Positions 1 to 28,124 of a stretch of DNA of 64,000 nucleotides are shown here, one piece after another (positions within the stretch are counted from its first letter, which is position 1; each line of letters starts with the position of its first letter). This DNA is from Metaphire vulgaris (lineage: Eukaryota > Annelida > Clitellata > Crassiclitellata > Megascolecidae): contig CM030832.1 in the NCBI GenBank assembly GCA_018105865.1, positions 28,518,586 through 28,582,585 on the forward strand. The letters are read 5' to 3'. Position numbers and translations under genes: made by a program. The notes below the pieces were generated by a model that saw nothing but the letters and a program-made list of their open reading frames with translations, made no database searches and was not told the DNA's origin.

Positions 1-592
1 AAACTGGGATTCAGAAGAGCATTTCCATAAATAATAGCAGTGGCATTTTTACTATAGTTAAGGAATTCTTGGTTATTCGTCTACTGACTTCTCCTCTCTG
101 GTCCACTCTATACATGGCAAGGGGAAATTTCATGCAGCCGTTATAACTTGTACGTATGTACCGGTATGTATGTATGTATGTATGTATGTATGTATGTATG
201 TATGTATGTATGTATTTGTACGATGCTTTTATTCTATAGGAAAAAAAGGTTTGGGAACCCATTTCACGTCTGTTTCGTCGTAAAAAAAATTATAATTGAA
301 TTAGCTCACTGAACACTATAGATACACGAAAGAAATAAACGTCTTTTATAAGAAACTAAAAGAGACTCAAAGATTTAATTTATCATTAAAACTGTCCAGA
401 GTATATATACGTTGTGCAGAATAATTGGGGGTATCAATATATTCGCTGTTGCGTGATGACGTGTGGTATCTTAAGTGCAGGCAAATCTTGGAAGCATTTT
501 GAGCCAGAGTTGACAAAGAGCTCGGAGTGTATGTAGCAGCTCTCAGAGTGGCTTTGGACTACTGTAACTCCGCTGCTGTGTCTTTCTTACAG
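1..592. other. Intron or upstream sequence of the FGFR gene with a (GTAT)n microsatellite
   Basis: No coding exon is recognisable before the splice acceptor at 591-592. A (GTAT)n tract runs from about 163 to 214. The earlier FGFR exons (signal peptide, Ig D1, acid box) are expected to the left of the window, since nothing here resembles them. Confidence 0.6.
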
Positions 593-15982
<15,390 letters not shown>

Positions 15983-16337
15983 ACCGTCGATGGATCGTGG
16001 AAGGATTTGCACTTAACCTCGGCTGTCTCTGCTTTGAATGCAGGAAACATCGTATATCCATAAAGCCAAAGAGTGGATTTTTTAAGGCTCCAAGGAGGAG
16101 ATGTTAACTCGTTTTCAAGTTTTTTGGCGTTGCATAGACGATTATGACGACCGAACGTAAGCAAGTAGGTAAGCAAGCAACAGAACCATTGGTATTTCGA
16201 GAGACGTTGACTCAGTAATGGAAAACAATAGCGGGTAATTTGCCTTTGAGACATTTGATGTATTTCGATGCGATTATTCTTTACTCAACTATTTAAGTGC
16301 ACTGAACTGTTCTATAATTTAATGATTTACACTGTAG

Positions 16338-16339
<2 letters not shown>

Positions 16340-16390
<51 letters not shown>
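16340..16390. repeat. (TA)n microsatellite
   Basis: About 25 TA units lie about 360 bp downstream of the FGFR stop codon. Confidence 0.95.
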
Positions 16391-16395
<5 letters not shown>

Positions 16396-16485
16396 CTGTA
16401 TGTCGGATTGTCGGTGTACGTTTTGCCAGAACACAACTTTGAAATCACAAACGTCGTCTCGCTACTATTTCACGCCAACTGACTC

Positions 16486-16522
16486 CAGCACGTAACCCAC
16501 TCTGCCATCTTCCGCCCCCCCC
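16486..16522 (-). mobile_element. tRNA-derived SINE head fragment
   Basis: On the minus strand it reads GGCGGAAGATGGCAGAGTGG and GTTACGTGCTGGAGT, the same head as the SINE at 30649. Confidence 0.55.
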
Positions 16523-17441
16523 TACCGTTGTTAATTTCGGTCTTTTGCTCTATACGCAATGCGCTGTAATCTCCTGCTTTCAGGGGCGTGCCTATAGGGT
16601 ATTTAGCGCCCAAACCACGACGGTCGGAAAATTAATTCGACAGGTTAACAGATCTTTAATTAACAAATAGTGGCGTTTTACTGACACGAGATTTGTAAAA
16701 AAAAACCGCAAATGCGCTTTTCTTGCGTTAATACTGATGCGAACTGGTCTATGATGCGATCAAAGTCAGATTTCTCAGATTCTTCTAATTCGTCGCCGAA
16801 TAGAGCAAAGAGCACCGCCGCTCATCTGTCCCTAGACTCCTAGAGGTACGCCGCTGTAAAAGCTAAAAGTGTCGCAAAGACTATAAACTTTCAGCGACAC
16901 AAATAAGGGCTTTCTCTTTTTCGAAGAGCAGTATAGAGAAACGCTCTGACTGGGCAGTGAAATTCGCCCTTACCCCTTCATTTATAATTCACGCAGTCTC
17001 TTCAATTCTGCATTGACGACCAGAAAGGGTATCGATGTAAATTCTCTAATATGGCTTTCCAAAACTGCCGACCCCCTGTCTGACTCTGAATGGTAGCAGC
17101 TTTGGAAGTCGAAAATGACCCACAGCGTTATCCCTGATCCCGGAGAACGTTGACTGGATTAACAAGAAACGCAAATGGTATTTTAGTAGTTCTGCCTAAA
17201 ATTACTGGCTTCAATTTTTTAATGTTTCTATTACTGTATAAAAAGTAAGAAGCTATAAAAGGTAAGAGGCGTGTTTATAAACATAGATATTTATTAATAT
17301 TCCGGTCGCAATATAGCCTAATATATTAATTGTAGAAATAACCACACAGGCAGAAAGATAAGGCAAAAGACTTGTATATTCTAGGGTAGTCTAAAAATAC
17401 GATCGAACAAATTTTTGCAAATCCTATTGCTGACGATGATG

Positions 17442-17446
<5 letters not shown>

Positions 17447-17492
<46 letters not shown>

Positions 17493-17495
17493 GGT
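17447..17495. repeat. (ATA)n microsatellite
   Basis: A pure AAT-type triplet array of about 16 units. Confidence 0.95.
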
Positions 17496-17999
17496 CTTAG
17501 AGTTGTTCAGTAGGGTCTACCCTGTATTAGATCTGTGTCTGTATGCATAATGTCTCGCTACAATTTGACGCCAACTGACGTTCATCTTGAATTCGTCGCT
17601 GAATAATCGTTTGAAGTGTCACACGAAAGGTTTACTTTCCCGCAGTTTAGCAGACAGCAGACACGTCTAAACATGAGAGAAAGCAGCAGCGGAGTCTCCT
17701 GAGGAGATGCCCTTTGTCTCCGGGTCTCCCTTCATACGATCAGTCACCTCTGGTACGACAGGTGACGAGGACACGACATGTCAGTTCGTGATCAATTCGC
17801 CCAAGCGTATAATAGCCTAGCGGCGAAACGCACTGAAAAAGTGATCGAGAAATGACGTAAGCCGCGTTTGTTTTAAGCACCTTACATGGGGTTGGGGGGG
17901 GGGGTTAGTCGAGGCCAACTCTCCATGGTAGAAGTCGAAAATTTGGGGTTTTAGATGTCCGATCCCTCCCCACCCCACTAGATAAATAAAAAATTGGGT

Positions 18000-18110
18000 A
18001 AACTGGCGAAGGTAAACGCTGGTCTAGAGAAACATCGGCCAGTTACTCTAGATTAATTACCTAAAGCACTCGAGTCGGGTCCTACATTCGAAATCGAGTA
18101 TATTTTATAT
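18000..18110 (+). mobile_element. Fragment of the 5S-derived SINE body
   Basis: CGAAGGTAAACGCTGG, TCTAGAGAAA and TTACTCTAGATTAATTACCT match the body of the copy at 35750-35810. Head and tail are missing. Confidence 0.45.
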
Positions 18111-18465
18111 AATTTAATAATTCAAACGAACAGTTTATGATGCACTTTGAATCATCGTGCTAAATTCTCTATTCAGTGCCGGCACTTTCTTCCGCATTCT
18201 GCTCTGTCAGTTGACGCCACTGACAGTATAAAAATTTAATCGCTAAAAATCGAATTGTCATCTGTGCAAGGCGCGCCTTTTCCAACCTGTCAGATGATTA
18301 TCGATTTCTTCACTTTCTCGTTCAAAATTTCTGACGGATTTCACACCTTCGAAGGCAGCGACCGACACGCCTGTGACTAACGTTGCAGCTGCTGACAACT
18401 ATTATTTTGTAGTATAGGCGCTATGTGAATCGTCACGATTCACTCTGAGCTTTGCATTGCGACCA

Positions 18466-18550
18466 CTTCTTCCTCTCCTTCTCATCCTCCTTCTCCTCCT
18501 CCTCCTCCCGCTCCTCCTCCTCCTCTTCCTCCTCCTCCTCCTCCTCTATC
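18466..18550. repeat. CTC/CTT-rich polypyrimidine tract
   Basis: An imperfect TCC array. A TCG/TCA triplet array follows at 18640-18703. Confidence 0.9.
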
Positions 18551-18670
18551 TTCTTTTCTCTCATCACTCCGTTGCATCGATTTTCTTTTTTAAAATGGAA
18601 TTCCGCATTACTTTTCACGAAACGTATAATTAATTGTAGTCGTCGTCGTCGTCGTCTTCATCATCATCAT

Positions 18671-18702
<32 letters not shown>

Positions 18703-18841
18703 CAGTCGTGAACTGAACATGCATGTGAACGTGTTTAGACCATGGAAGGAAAGGCGGCGAAGTAAAGACTGGTCAAACCTCTCATTCAGCCTAAAACGTA
18801 AAACATTGAAGACGTTATGAAGCTCACCTTTATGCAATTTC

Positions 18842-18930
18842 AAAGTGCCAATCAATCAATCAATCAATAAACTTCTATGGCGCCAATATCATAATGTCCA
18901 GAGCATCAGCCGATGGCGCACCAAATCCAA
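18842..18930 (-). mobile_element. LINE 3' tail with (AATC)n
   Basis: Five AATC units followed by AACTTCTATGGCGCCAATAT and CAGCCGATGGCGCACC; the tail family also occurs at 12262 and 43395. Confidence 0.6.
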
Positions 18931-19194
18931 ATTGAATTAGAGCCAGGTCAATCCGGAAAGATCAGTCAGAACAGCAGGGGAGCAATCTAAGGGGACAAGC
19001 CAAGTCAAACAGGTAGGCTATGTTTTAAGACCGGATCTGAAAGATGATAAAGCATTCGGTTCAATGCAAAATACGTGTGCTGTTTTGGAATTGTACGATC
19101 TGTGTTTTGTGTGTTTTTTGTGTGTAGATTCAAAGACAACAGCTGCAACGAACAAACAGAGGCTGGACGTTGGACTAGAGAGAGATGTATGAGA

Positions 19195-19244
19195 GACAGC
19201 GGTTTTCGACATAAGGGAAATCCTACCAAGCCACTTAAAATGCA

Positions 19245-19316
<72 letters not shown>

Positions 19317-19470
19317 ACTATTATTATTATTATTATTATTATCACTATTATTATCACTATTATTATCACTATAATTATAGTAATAGTAATAGTAGTAGTA
19401 GTATTGTAAAGCGCTCTTGTCTTTGGCCATTTTGTCATGCTTATTGCGTTATATAAATTGTCTAGTTAAT
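19195..19470. repeat. (TTA)n array between two LINE tail ends
   Basis: ACAGCGGTTTTCGACA and ACCAAGCCACTTAAAA (19195-19240) lead into a 75-bp TTA array and further mixed TTA/TAG blocks, ending at an inverted tail ATTGTAAAGCGCTCTTGTC. Both flanks are LINE 3'-end families, so the microsatellite probably grew from their tails. Confidence 0.8.
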
Positions 19471-19479
19471 AATAATTAT

Positions 19480-19557
19480 AAATATCAATATCACTATATT
19501 ATTTATTATTATTATTATTATTATTATTGCTACTACAACTATTACTACTACTATTCT

Positions 19558-19619
<62 letters not shown>

Positions 19620-19660
19620 TAATTACTTTTATTGTTATTATTATTATTACTATTATTATT
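19480..19660. repeat. (ATT)n and (CTA)n arrays
   Basis: ATT, CTA and again ATT blocks cover this stretch. Tyr- or Val-rich open frames are artefacts. Confidence 0.93.
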
Positions 19661-19663
19661 ATA

Positions 19664-19790
19664 GTGACAACGGTTTTCAACGTAGAAGAACTACCAAGCC
19701 ACCGAAAATTCAGTCATGACGATGATGATGACGATTATTATTATTATTATTATTATTGTTGTTGTTGTTGTTGTCGTCGTCGTTGTTAAC
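19664..19790. repeat. LINE tail relic with GAT/TTA/GTT array
   Basis: GACAACGGTTTTCAACGTAG and CCAAGCCACCGAAAAT resemble the tail at 19195; an array of GAT, TTA, GTT and CGT triplets follows and ends at the candidate exon 19801-19895. Confidence 0.7.
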
Positions 19791-19800
19791 AAATGAGCAG

Positions 19801-19895
19801 CTTCAGAGCGTTAAGACGGAGATCGCCTCCGTTGGTCACGTGCCCGATCTAAGCGCCGTGTTCCATCAACTGCGGTTCGCTGAGAAAGACGACAG
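19801..19895 (+). CDS. Candidate orphan exon, function unknown
   Basis: A pyrimidine-rich stretch ending in gagcag precedes 95 bp that read open as LQSVKTEIASVGHVPDLS and AVFHQLRFAEKDD, then a donor gtgact. The composition is CpG-rich and protein-like, unlike the repeats around it. I do not recognise the family. No partner exons were identified, so it could be a real internal exon of an unseen gene, a relic or chance. Confidence 0.35.
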
Positions 19896-20087
19896 GTGAC
19901 TTTACCTCGGAACTCTTCGGCTGCTCGACTTCCAATTAATTCCTTCGGCCTTCGGATCAATCACGCGACGGCGCCATATAAACGACCTCTGATGCGTTTC
20001 TCGACGACGGATCGATGCCGAGTTAATCGCTCTTGCGTGTCGCTAATAGAACGCGCTTTCAGTGGCTTTTCGAACGACCGGTCAGAG

Positions 20088-20162
20088 GAGAAGGAGGAGG
20101 AAGAAGAGAGGAGGAGAAGGAGGAGGAGGAAGAAGAAGAGAGAAGGAGGAGGAGGAGGAACG
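20088..20162. repeat. (GGA)n/(GAA)n purine tract
   Basis: A purine-only strand of about 75 bp with GGA and GAA units. Confidence 0.9.
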
Positions 20163-20525
20163 GATACGAAAGGTCTCTGTCTGTCATGTCCGACGCTAAG
20201 CTTGGACAAACATCCCGATTAAATCCTTTCCAAGCGATTTAATTCTCCTGCTCGCTGACCATTCGTCCCGGAAAATGTAGCGCGTCACAGCCAGGATTGT
20301 ATTTGACGGTAAGACTAGTGGTGGGGTGGCGGCGGCGGCGGCGGCGGTGACGGAATATGGGGAGGGGGCAAATCGAACAGTGTCTGGAAAGAATTTGAAA
20401 CAATTTTTAATCGTTTTGCTACAATTCAGAGAGAAACGTCACAAAACCCAAATATTAATTACAAAAAGCATAAGTCACCGTGTTCACTGCTCGAGATTAA
20501 CATTTAACGATGAGATACTAAAAGG

Positions 20526-20827
20526 CAGTGGCGATTCCACCATGTTGATGATTGGGGATGCATCCCCCCACCGGAGTTCCGGATGACCTTTTCTGCTTGT
20601 TAACCTATTTTCCGGTGAGTTAAAAAATACTGAAAAATACTGCAAATGACCTTTTTCTTGCTTGTCGACCTTTTTGGGCAAGGTTTCTTAGCATTTAGTG
20701 AGCAAAACACTACTAGCAATTACCTTTTTCTCTTTTTTTCTTGTTTGTCCTCTTCACTTTGCATCCCCCCACCAACTTCCCAGAGAAATTGTTCATCCCC
20801 TACCAAGAATTCCTGGAACCGCCACTG
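20526..20827. mobile_element. hAT-like MITE, CAGTGGCGGTTCCA family
   Basis: Ends are CAGTGGCGATTCCA and TGGAACCGCCACTG. Flanks CTAAAAGG (20518-20525) and CTAGAAGG (20828-20835) form an 8-bp duplication with one mismatch. The interior repeats GATGCATCCCCCCACC and GACCTTTTTCTTGCTTGT-like blocks. Confidence 0.88.
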
Positions 20828-21053
20828 CTAGAAGGAGATGCGAGAGAATAGAACTATTTCGCTGCAATGAATCTGCCTAAATTTTAAAGAAACATAAAAC
20901 CATATCTCGGGAGGAAGATCTAGTAAGACGCAGAGTTTTATAGATAGAAAATCTCCTGTTTATGCAAACAACGCAACGACCGGACAGAGGACAAGATGGC
21001 CAAGTAATCTATAGTGTAGGATCACAGACAGCCAGGCGAGCGAGCGCACACGG

Positions 21054-21294
21054 TATAAAAGTCGGGGCTATAGTGAATTCGGCTTCACATGCGTCTGGTT
21101 GTCGCGTCGACGCGTTCGGTGCGTTCACCTTTGCGGGAGCGGCCGCGACGTACCGTTGCTCTGTGTCCATCCGGTTCTGTTTGCCGAAAGGACAAGATGC
21201 CGCTTGCAAGTGGAACTGACTTCATTCGAATGGACGGCTTTGCCGGTGACCGCTAAGAGACAAAGATGCGGCCTGATGGATTTAACCTTTCGAG
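21054..21294 (+). promoter_or_regulatory. CpG-rich TATA promoter and first-exon candidate
   Basis: TATAAAAGTCGGGGC at 21055 is followed by a CpG-rich stretch (GTCGCGTCGACGCGTTCGG) quite unlike the AT-rich surroundings. Short ATG frames follow, and TTTCGA with gtaaga at 21291 looks like a donor. One possible reading is the untranslated first exon of a plus-strand gene, the nearest being the GPCR ORF at 36564, which has an acceptor-like tttcag just upstream. This is inference only. Confidence 0.35.
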
Positions 21295-21744
21295 TAAGAC
21301 AAAGAGAACGTTTGCAAGTAAAAAGAGTATACGCACATTCTGTGGCTTACGAAAATTCAGTAGCGATGGTTGTCAGCCGTAGACCTCAGTGAGCGCTAAC
21401 AACGCAACATGTTTGTCGGTTTTCAATTCGCGATTTCAATTGACGCAGCAAAGTTAAATATATTGTACATTCACTCGGAAGCAACAAATCGAGGTGAGCT
21501 TTTCTGTTATTTTAACGTAAATCATCGAGGGTAAATGCGACGAATTAATTCAACACCGAATCAACCAGGGCCTGGCAAGAACGCAAGAAGAACCATTTTA
21601 AAATATAATAACACGCCCACCTCTTTTTTTATTAAGTCACATTGTAAATGTTCTAAATGAATCAAACACACTTGACTCTCGCACCACCCACTAGGCTAGG
21701 ACTAGGTTTAGTTCAGAACTTCAGACTTTAGGGAATACTACTAA

Positions 21745-22371
<627 letters not shown>

Positions 22372-22512
22372 TCACCGGATTTCTACTCGGCAGCGAGTCC
22401 TTTCTATCACCCGAGCGGATTTTAACATCGCCACCTTCGGACCTTCTTCATTGGCATGTCAGCGTTGTTAAAGCGCTTTTGATTTTGGTATTGTACTATG
22501 TTACATCGCTAT

Positions 22513-22927
22513 GGGGCTGTCCATTAATTATGTCAACAATTTTAGGAAAATTTTTGCCCCTCCCCCTTGTCAACAACTGTCAACTTTCACTTAACCCCCC
22601 CCATAATTACGTCAAAAACTTTTGACCCCTCCTCCAAGATCAATGACAGGTCCCAATAACAAGGTTATTATTTTTTGTGGTGATGACCATTTCTTTCTTT
22701 TTTTTCATCGAGTGTCAAAATGTGGTGGTGAATCTGGTGATGACCTTTTTTGCCATGCTTTTTTCCATTGTAATGCTGTAAGTCCATGAAATTTCCTATA
22801 TCTTGATTATTTGTAAAAAGTGAAATTGCTGACGTCAACTTCTCTTGACCCCCTCCCCCTGTCAACAACTGTCAAACTTTTTCAAACCCCCTCCCCCCTA
22901 AATTGTTGACGTAATTAATGGACAACC
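22513..22927 (-). mobile_element. 0.41-kb MITE with GGGGCTGTCC termini, copy 2
   Basis: Inverted relative to copy 1. It starts GGGGCTGTCCATTAATTATG and ends GTAATTAATGGACAACC. TAT flanks both sides (22510-22512 and 22928-22930). Confidence 0.9.
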
Positions 22928-22930
22928 TAT

Positions 22931-24620
22931 ATAAAAATTGTCCTGGAATAATAATAATTATAATAATACATAATCTCTTAAGTAAATGTCTACATATACA
23001 AATCATTTATTCTTCTAAGATATATTGTTTTAATTTATATTTAAATTTATTTAAGTTTGATATGTCAGTTAGCATAGTAGGTAGTGAATTCTATATACGT
23101 GGACCAAAGAATCAGACTGTAAATAATCGTACGTAATAATCGTAATTGTACGCGCATAGGGAATAGGGAATACCTGTTTAACTTATCGCGGCCTCTTACC
23201 ACTACTCTTCCTTCATCCTCAATTATCCTAAGCAAGAAATTATTGTTCGCATAACTCCGAAGAGCTCTCTCCCTCCCTCTCCCTCTCCCTCTCCCTCTCC
23301 CTCTCCCTTTCTCTCCGTTGACAAAATAAGTGCAGGACAAACACAGGTGTGAGAGCGCGATATAACGGCACTCATATATCTGTATATTGACGATGACGAC
23401 TAGTCCGCCAAAGTGTACATGCATCGATCAGTGATCGAGTGATCGCATTTTTTGTGTTAATTAAGCGCAGCTTATTCCTTGTGACATTTCTGCGATATGT
23501 CTAATCTGTTCGTCTCGTTTCGTTCGCCTGTGTCATAAGGCGCTATTGTATTAGGGCAATAATTAGGCCTATACTCTACAACGACTGATTAATCAGGGGT
23601 GCACACGGTAGGGGGGGAGTCCGAGAATTAAATTAGCGGGATAAAAATTCTTTAATTAACAAGTCTTGGCTTTTTATTGATATAAGATCAAAACTGAAAT
23701 TGGCGTCAATAATGCAGTGAAACTCTGGTAATCTGGACTGTTGAGGACCACGGCTTAAAGCGCTCATGTTAACCGATGAAGTTAGTGCTGGCTGAGTCTG
23801 TAAAAATCATCTGTTTCTCGATCGATCATAATTGAATTCGTTGTCATAGCCGAGGGCATGTTAACGGGGCTTTTGCTGTAGAAATAATGACGTCTACGTT
23901 GTGAGTTTCGATTCAAAAGTCAATGGAATAGCTCTTATGTTGGTAAGCGAACTAATATTATATCAACATGTGCAGTAATCGCTGAATATTCCAAGTTTTT
24001 GAGGCAAATTCTAAACCCTCATTCTAGTTTTAAAAAGTGCTGCAATGATTCCAGGGTGTGATCATGGGTGCAGGAGATGCAGACGTTGGCTCCAACCTAT
24101 GTCAATGTATGAATAGAACCGGGTAAGATTGTGAGAATTCAAAAAGTATTATGTTATGCTTCGCTTTGCCACAACTAATTAATTATTGGCATCTCTTTTC
24201 TTCTGCCAACAGTGACACAGCCAAGAACTATGGTTTCCCAATCAAGCAAGGGTCGGCGTCAAATTTTTTTCCCTCAGGGCACCTTTAATGGGGAGACGGG
24301 GGGGGTCCGTTTTGGAATGTCTGCGTACGCGACTATAGTGCATCTTCCGCAGATGCATCCAGTATTTATTTATCGGCCGCCACAGAAATGGAAATGGGTC
24401 ACGAAAATTGACCTATATGCCTCCATTGAACCCCTCACTCATGACCCATGTTACCCTTGACCCCTGTGTCGTTGGTAATTATAGTATATCTATTATAGTT
24501 TTTCAAAGCCTGTAAAGAACTTACACCAACATGACATGTAATTATCAGGAGTGGCGTCGTAACCACAGAGTGGATGCAAAAATGCATTGCAAATATTTTG
24601 TTCGTAACCTGAAAGTGAAC
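22931..24620. other. No gene recognised
   Basis: AT-rich sequence. A (CTCTCC)n hexanucleotide tract lies at 23268-23310. I see no exon, repeat pair or RNA gene that I can support in the rest. Confidence 0.5.
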
Positions 24621-24627
24621 TTAACTT

Positions 24628-24848
24628 CTTTTTTTCCTTCTTCTTCTCCTTCTTCTTCTCCTTCTTCTTTTTCTTCTTTTTTCTTCTTCTTTTTTCTTCT
24701 TTTTTTCTTCTTTTTCTTCTTTTTTTTTCTTTTTTTTCTTTTTTTCTTTCTTTCTTCCTTCTTCTTCTTCTTCTTCTTCTTCTTCTTCTTCTTCTTCTTC
24801 TTCTTCTTCTTCTTCTTCTTCTTCTTCTTCTTCTTCTTCTTCTTCTTT
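24628..24848. repeat. 220-bp pure polypyrimidine tract (TTC)n
   Basis: The plus strand is C and T only for about 220 bp, with about 28 consecutive TTC units at the end (24760-24847). Confidence 0.97.
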
Positions 24849-25686
24849 AGGTGCTGTGTATTTCTACGTTAGCGACCATGGATTTATGGATTTCCACTTT
24901 GTTCGATCTTGACATCCTCTTATTAATTCGATGTTGTTCTTTACTCCCTCAATTCGTTCTCGTAGGCAGTCCACGAGACTGGAAGGGATTACAGGACAAA
25001 GTGGATCATTCCCCTTAAAATCCACCGATTTCGTTAAAAACAATTCGAACTCGTTCGTCCCTTTGAAATAAATCTAAAGCATGTGTCCTAATCGTCGATT
25101 CTGAGATTACGTTAATCCTGGAAACTGCAATCAAGTCTTGCGCTGTGTAAGTTATATTATGTGGCGTCGAGTCTGTAGATAGAGACAGAGACAGACAGAG
25201 ACAGGGACATAGACAGAAAGACAGACAGACAGACAGATAGACAGGGAGAGAGACAGAGAGACAAACACAGACAGAGAGGCAGACAGACAGGGAGAGAGAC
25301 ATGCAGAGACAGACAGAGATACTGATTTACGTTGAAACAGAATCCGATAATATTAATCCTAAGCCCGTTAATCAGTGGGTCACCAGAGCTATGGGAGATC
25401 CATATTCCATCTACTTTAAGGCGTTACTCGTGTTAGCATAGAGAATGCAGGTGACTGCTGATGTTATGTCTTTCATGTCACACAACAAGCTTTTGATAAA
25501 GTCATTCTTTGCTTCTCTCTTGCTCTTTCATACCCTCCACCTTTCCAGTTGCAACTAGGTTTTCCAGACCTTTTCCCCTCATCATGCCTATGCCTTAAAA
25601 CTGCCTTAAAACTACCCATTATAATTCCTTATAGGTGTTCTATGTTTTCCCTAATTTTTTTCTTCGTATAAAAAGCACACATCATA

Positions 25687-25722
<36 letters not shown>

Positions 25723-26385
25723 GCATAGATAGTGATGATGATGAGGATGAGGAGAAGGAGGAGAATGATGATGATGATGATGAGGAGGAGGAGGAGGAGG
25801 ATAAAGAGGCCATGATAGTGTCTATCTTCCAGGTTTGGGAGAAAATGTCTCATTTTTCCAAATGTATAAAATATGCTGCTACCAACGCAGGTCTGATTTA
25901 GGGTCAGATGGCTTTTCAATCTCAAAATTTGCCAAACGTCACTGGAAGCTGTGCGGAATTTCTTACGGTCTATTACTAACGTGCTACGTCAGATGCTGTC
26001 TATACCACTGATTTAGCACAGGTAAAATTGTTTCATAGACTCATAGACGGCAGGAGAACCGAGTGAATTTGAAATTCTATCTACTTTAAGGCGCCTTCAG
26101 TTTTGTCCACCATTTTCTTTCACCGAGTAAGGGTCAATTGGCGTAAACTTGGATGAAAAAATGGGTGCTCAACCCCAATACCTTCTTTCTTCTCTATGGT
26201 ATACAAAAGATTGGGGGCTCGATTATTGAGGCCTGATAGAAGTTGACGCTTTTGCAACGACGCGCTCGTTTGCAGCTGAGAAGCGTGGACAGCGCCTGGC
26301 CCGCCTGGGGTAGGACACAACAAATCTATAAAGGTTTCTCCCTCGGCCTGGATCTGAACACCGTTCCTCACAACTTGCAGGAGAT

Positions 26386-26441
<56 letters not shown>

Positions 26442-26972
26442 GGGATATTTTAAGCGCCATTAGTAATTAAATGTCGCCTGCGAAGTGAGTCCGTCAAACA
26501 AAGACTGTAATGCCCGAAGCTTTGCACGTCTCGGATAAAAGCTTTTGGGTGGGAGATTTTTAAAAACGTAGCGTTGCAGTCTGCCGATAGTTTAACTTTA
26601 ATTATATTATTCGCGACCGACAATGCATGAAATACTAAATTGCCATCAGCATTGGCGTAAACTGGGATGAAAGAGTGTGGAATTTTTCAAATTCACTTTG
26701 CGTGTCGGTAGTGTTTTAGTGTGAAAATATTGGTCAAAGTCCAAGCCATAGTGACAAAAATAGATTTGCATTTTACAGAGGCAGGTGCCCCTCTTGCCCC
26801 CCCAATGTGTGGGCGCTCATGCATGCATTATATAAAGACCTACACAGTAAAAACTCTAAATACTGTCTTTGCATATAGGCTACTTCTCATTTAACTAGGC
26901 GTCTATGATTCTGAATCGTATTCTGCGCTTAGAATTATGGCACAAATTGAATTTATTTCACTCGGTCTCAAG
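24849..26972. other. No gene recognised; simple repeats
   Basis: It holds a CAGA-rich tract (25176-25320), a (TA)n tract (25689-25719), a GAT/GGA tract (25731-25805) and a (GA)n tract (26388-26433). Two short related stretches contain CTACTTTAAGGCG (25410 and 26085). No exon is supported. Confidence 0.5.
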
Positions 26973-27141
26973 CAGGGATATTTTTACACCCCTAACACCC
27001 TCCAACACCCCAATTTGAGGTCGACACCCCCAAATGGTAATGTGACAATGGTATGCATAAAAATGCATACTAATTAGCTCCGGACACCCCCAATTTGAGG
27101 TCGACAACCCCTCAAAATTCACAATCCTAGAAATATCCCTG
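26973..27141. mobile_element. hAT-like MITE, CAGGGATATTT family, inverted copy
   Basis: It starts CAGGGATATTTTTACACC and ends TCCTAGAAATATCCCTG. GTCTCAAG at 26965-26972 and 27142-27149 is a perfect 8-bp target duplication. An internal stretch (about 27040-27085) makes it differ from 6558-6735. Confidence 0.92.
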
Positions 27142-28124
27142 GTCTCAAGTGAGCTGCATTAAATAGAGCCAAACTCAACAAGCTCTATACTTTAGAGGTA
27201 TTCATTAAATGAAAGAGCTTGAATAAATTGTAATTAGACCTACAGTCAGCAACAATAATTATTAATACTTTGACCTGTTTTTCGAAATCGCGTTGATTTC
27301 AAAATTGTTTATGTTCACTACTATCGAGTAGTGGCGACATTGCGTGTCGAGATACGAGCACGGTCCAAGTGCTATGGAGATTCTGTGTAAAAGGTGCACA
27401 TAAGATCAATGTTCCATACATATATATCGAGCAGTATTCCGGTATTTTCCTACAACGGTCTCAATAAATTAGACCTCTAGTGTTTTTCTCACGCACCTCA
27501 AATACGGCGAGAGACGATGGCGATCGGAGCTAAACGCTCGCTCGCTCGTACTCTCGTGTGCAGCATGCCTGGCCGACGGCGGAGTGTCATAAGACTGCGT
27601 GACGGGACCTATTCGACTTTGACCCCGTCATCATCACCTTCCCTCCCCCCTCACCTCACCCCAGAGTGGAAAACGTTTTCCAGCGTGCAGTCAGGTGAAA
27701 GACGGATCGATATAGTCCTAAGTATACCGGCGTTCCATTTTATTAAGCGTTGCCTGCATGCGTGAAAACGTAAAAATGGGCGTTTCCCTGTCAAGACACG
27801 CCGTGCACACGGAGCGGCCGACGATACCAGTAGACCGGACCACAATGGTCTTCCACCGCCTTAAAAATATTCTTCTGCTTGTTTCGGAAACGGAACGCGT
27901 GTTACGACACATTCGCCAAAAAAAGAACGCTGCGAAGAAACAAGGCAGTCATCAGTCCTGAGCTGTGTAATAGGTACTATTCTTCGGAACATAGATCATC
28001 TTGATTCATCTACAAGACGATTTACAGCCCAGAAAACATCGGTCGCACCATTTGAAATTAAAACGTTTTCTCTGGCACATAAAAGCACCTCGGTTTGATT
28101 CTGAATACCATTGACGTGGCCACC
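27142..28124. other. No gene recognised; CpG-rich patch 27505-27960
   Basis: A patch at 27505-27960 is richer in CpG than its surroundings and has short open frames on both strands (for example 27517-27765). I recognise no domain and no consistent splice pattern. Confidence 0.4.

Larger units (their letters stand above)
15983..18440. other. Downstream of FGFR: no gene recognised
   Basis: This stretch includes the presumptive 3' UTR, but I see no clear AATAAA within 200 bp of the stop. It holds a (TA)n tract (16340-16390), an inverted SINE fragment (16486-16522), an (ATA)n tract (17447-17495) and a SINE fragment near 18000-18110. Confidence 0.5.

Noticed and set aside
24531..24872. 113-codon Phe-rich open frame
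   Set aside because: It is produced by the TTC array.
27517..27961. Overlapping short open frames in a CpG-rich patch
   Set aside because: No domain, no start context that stands out and no consistent splice sites; kept only as a composition note.
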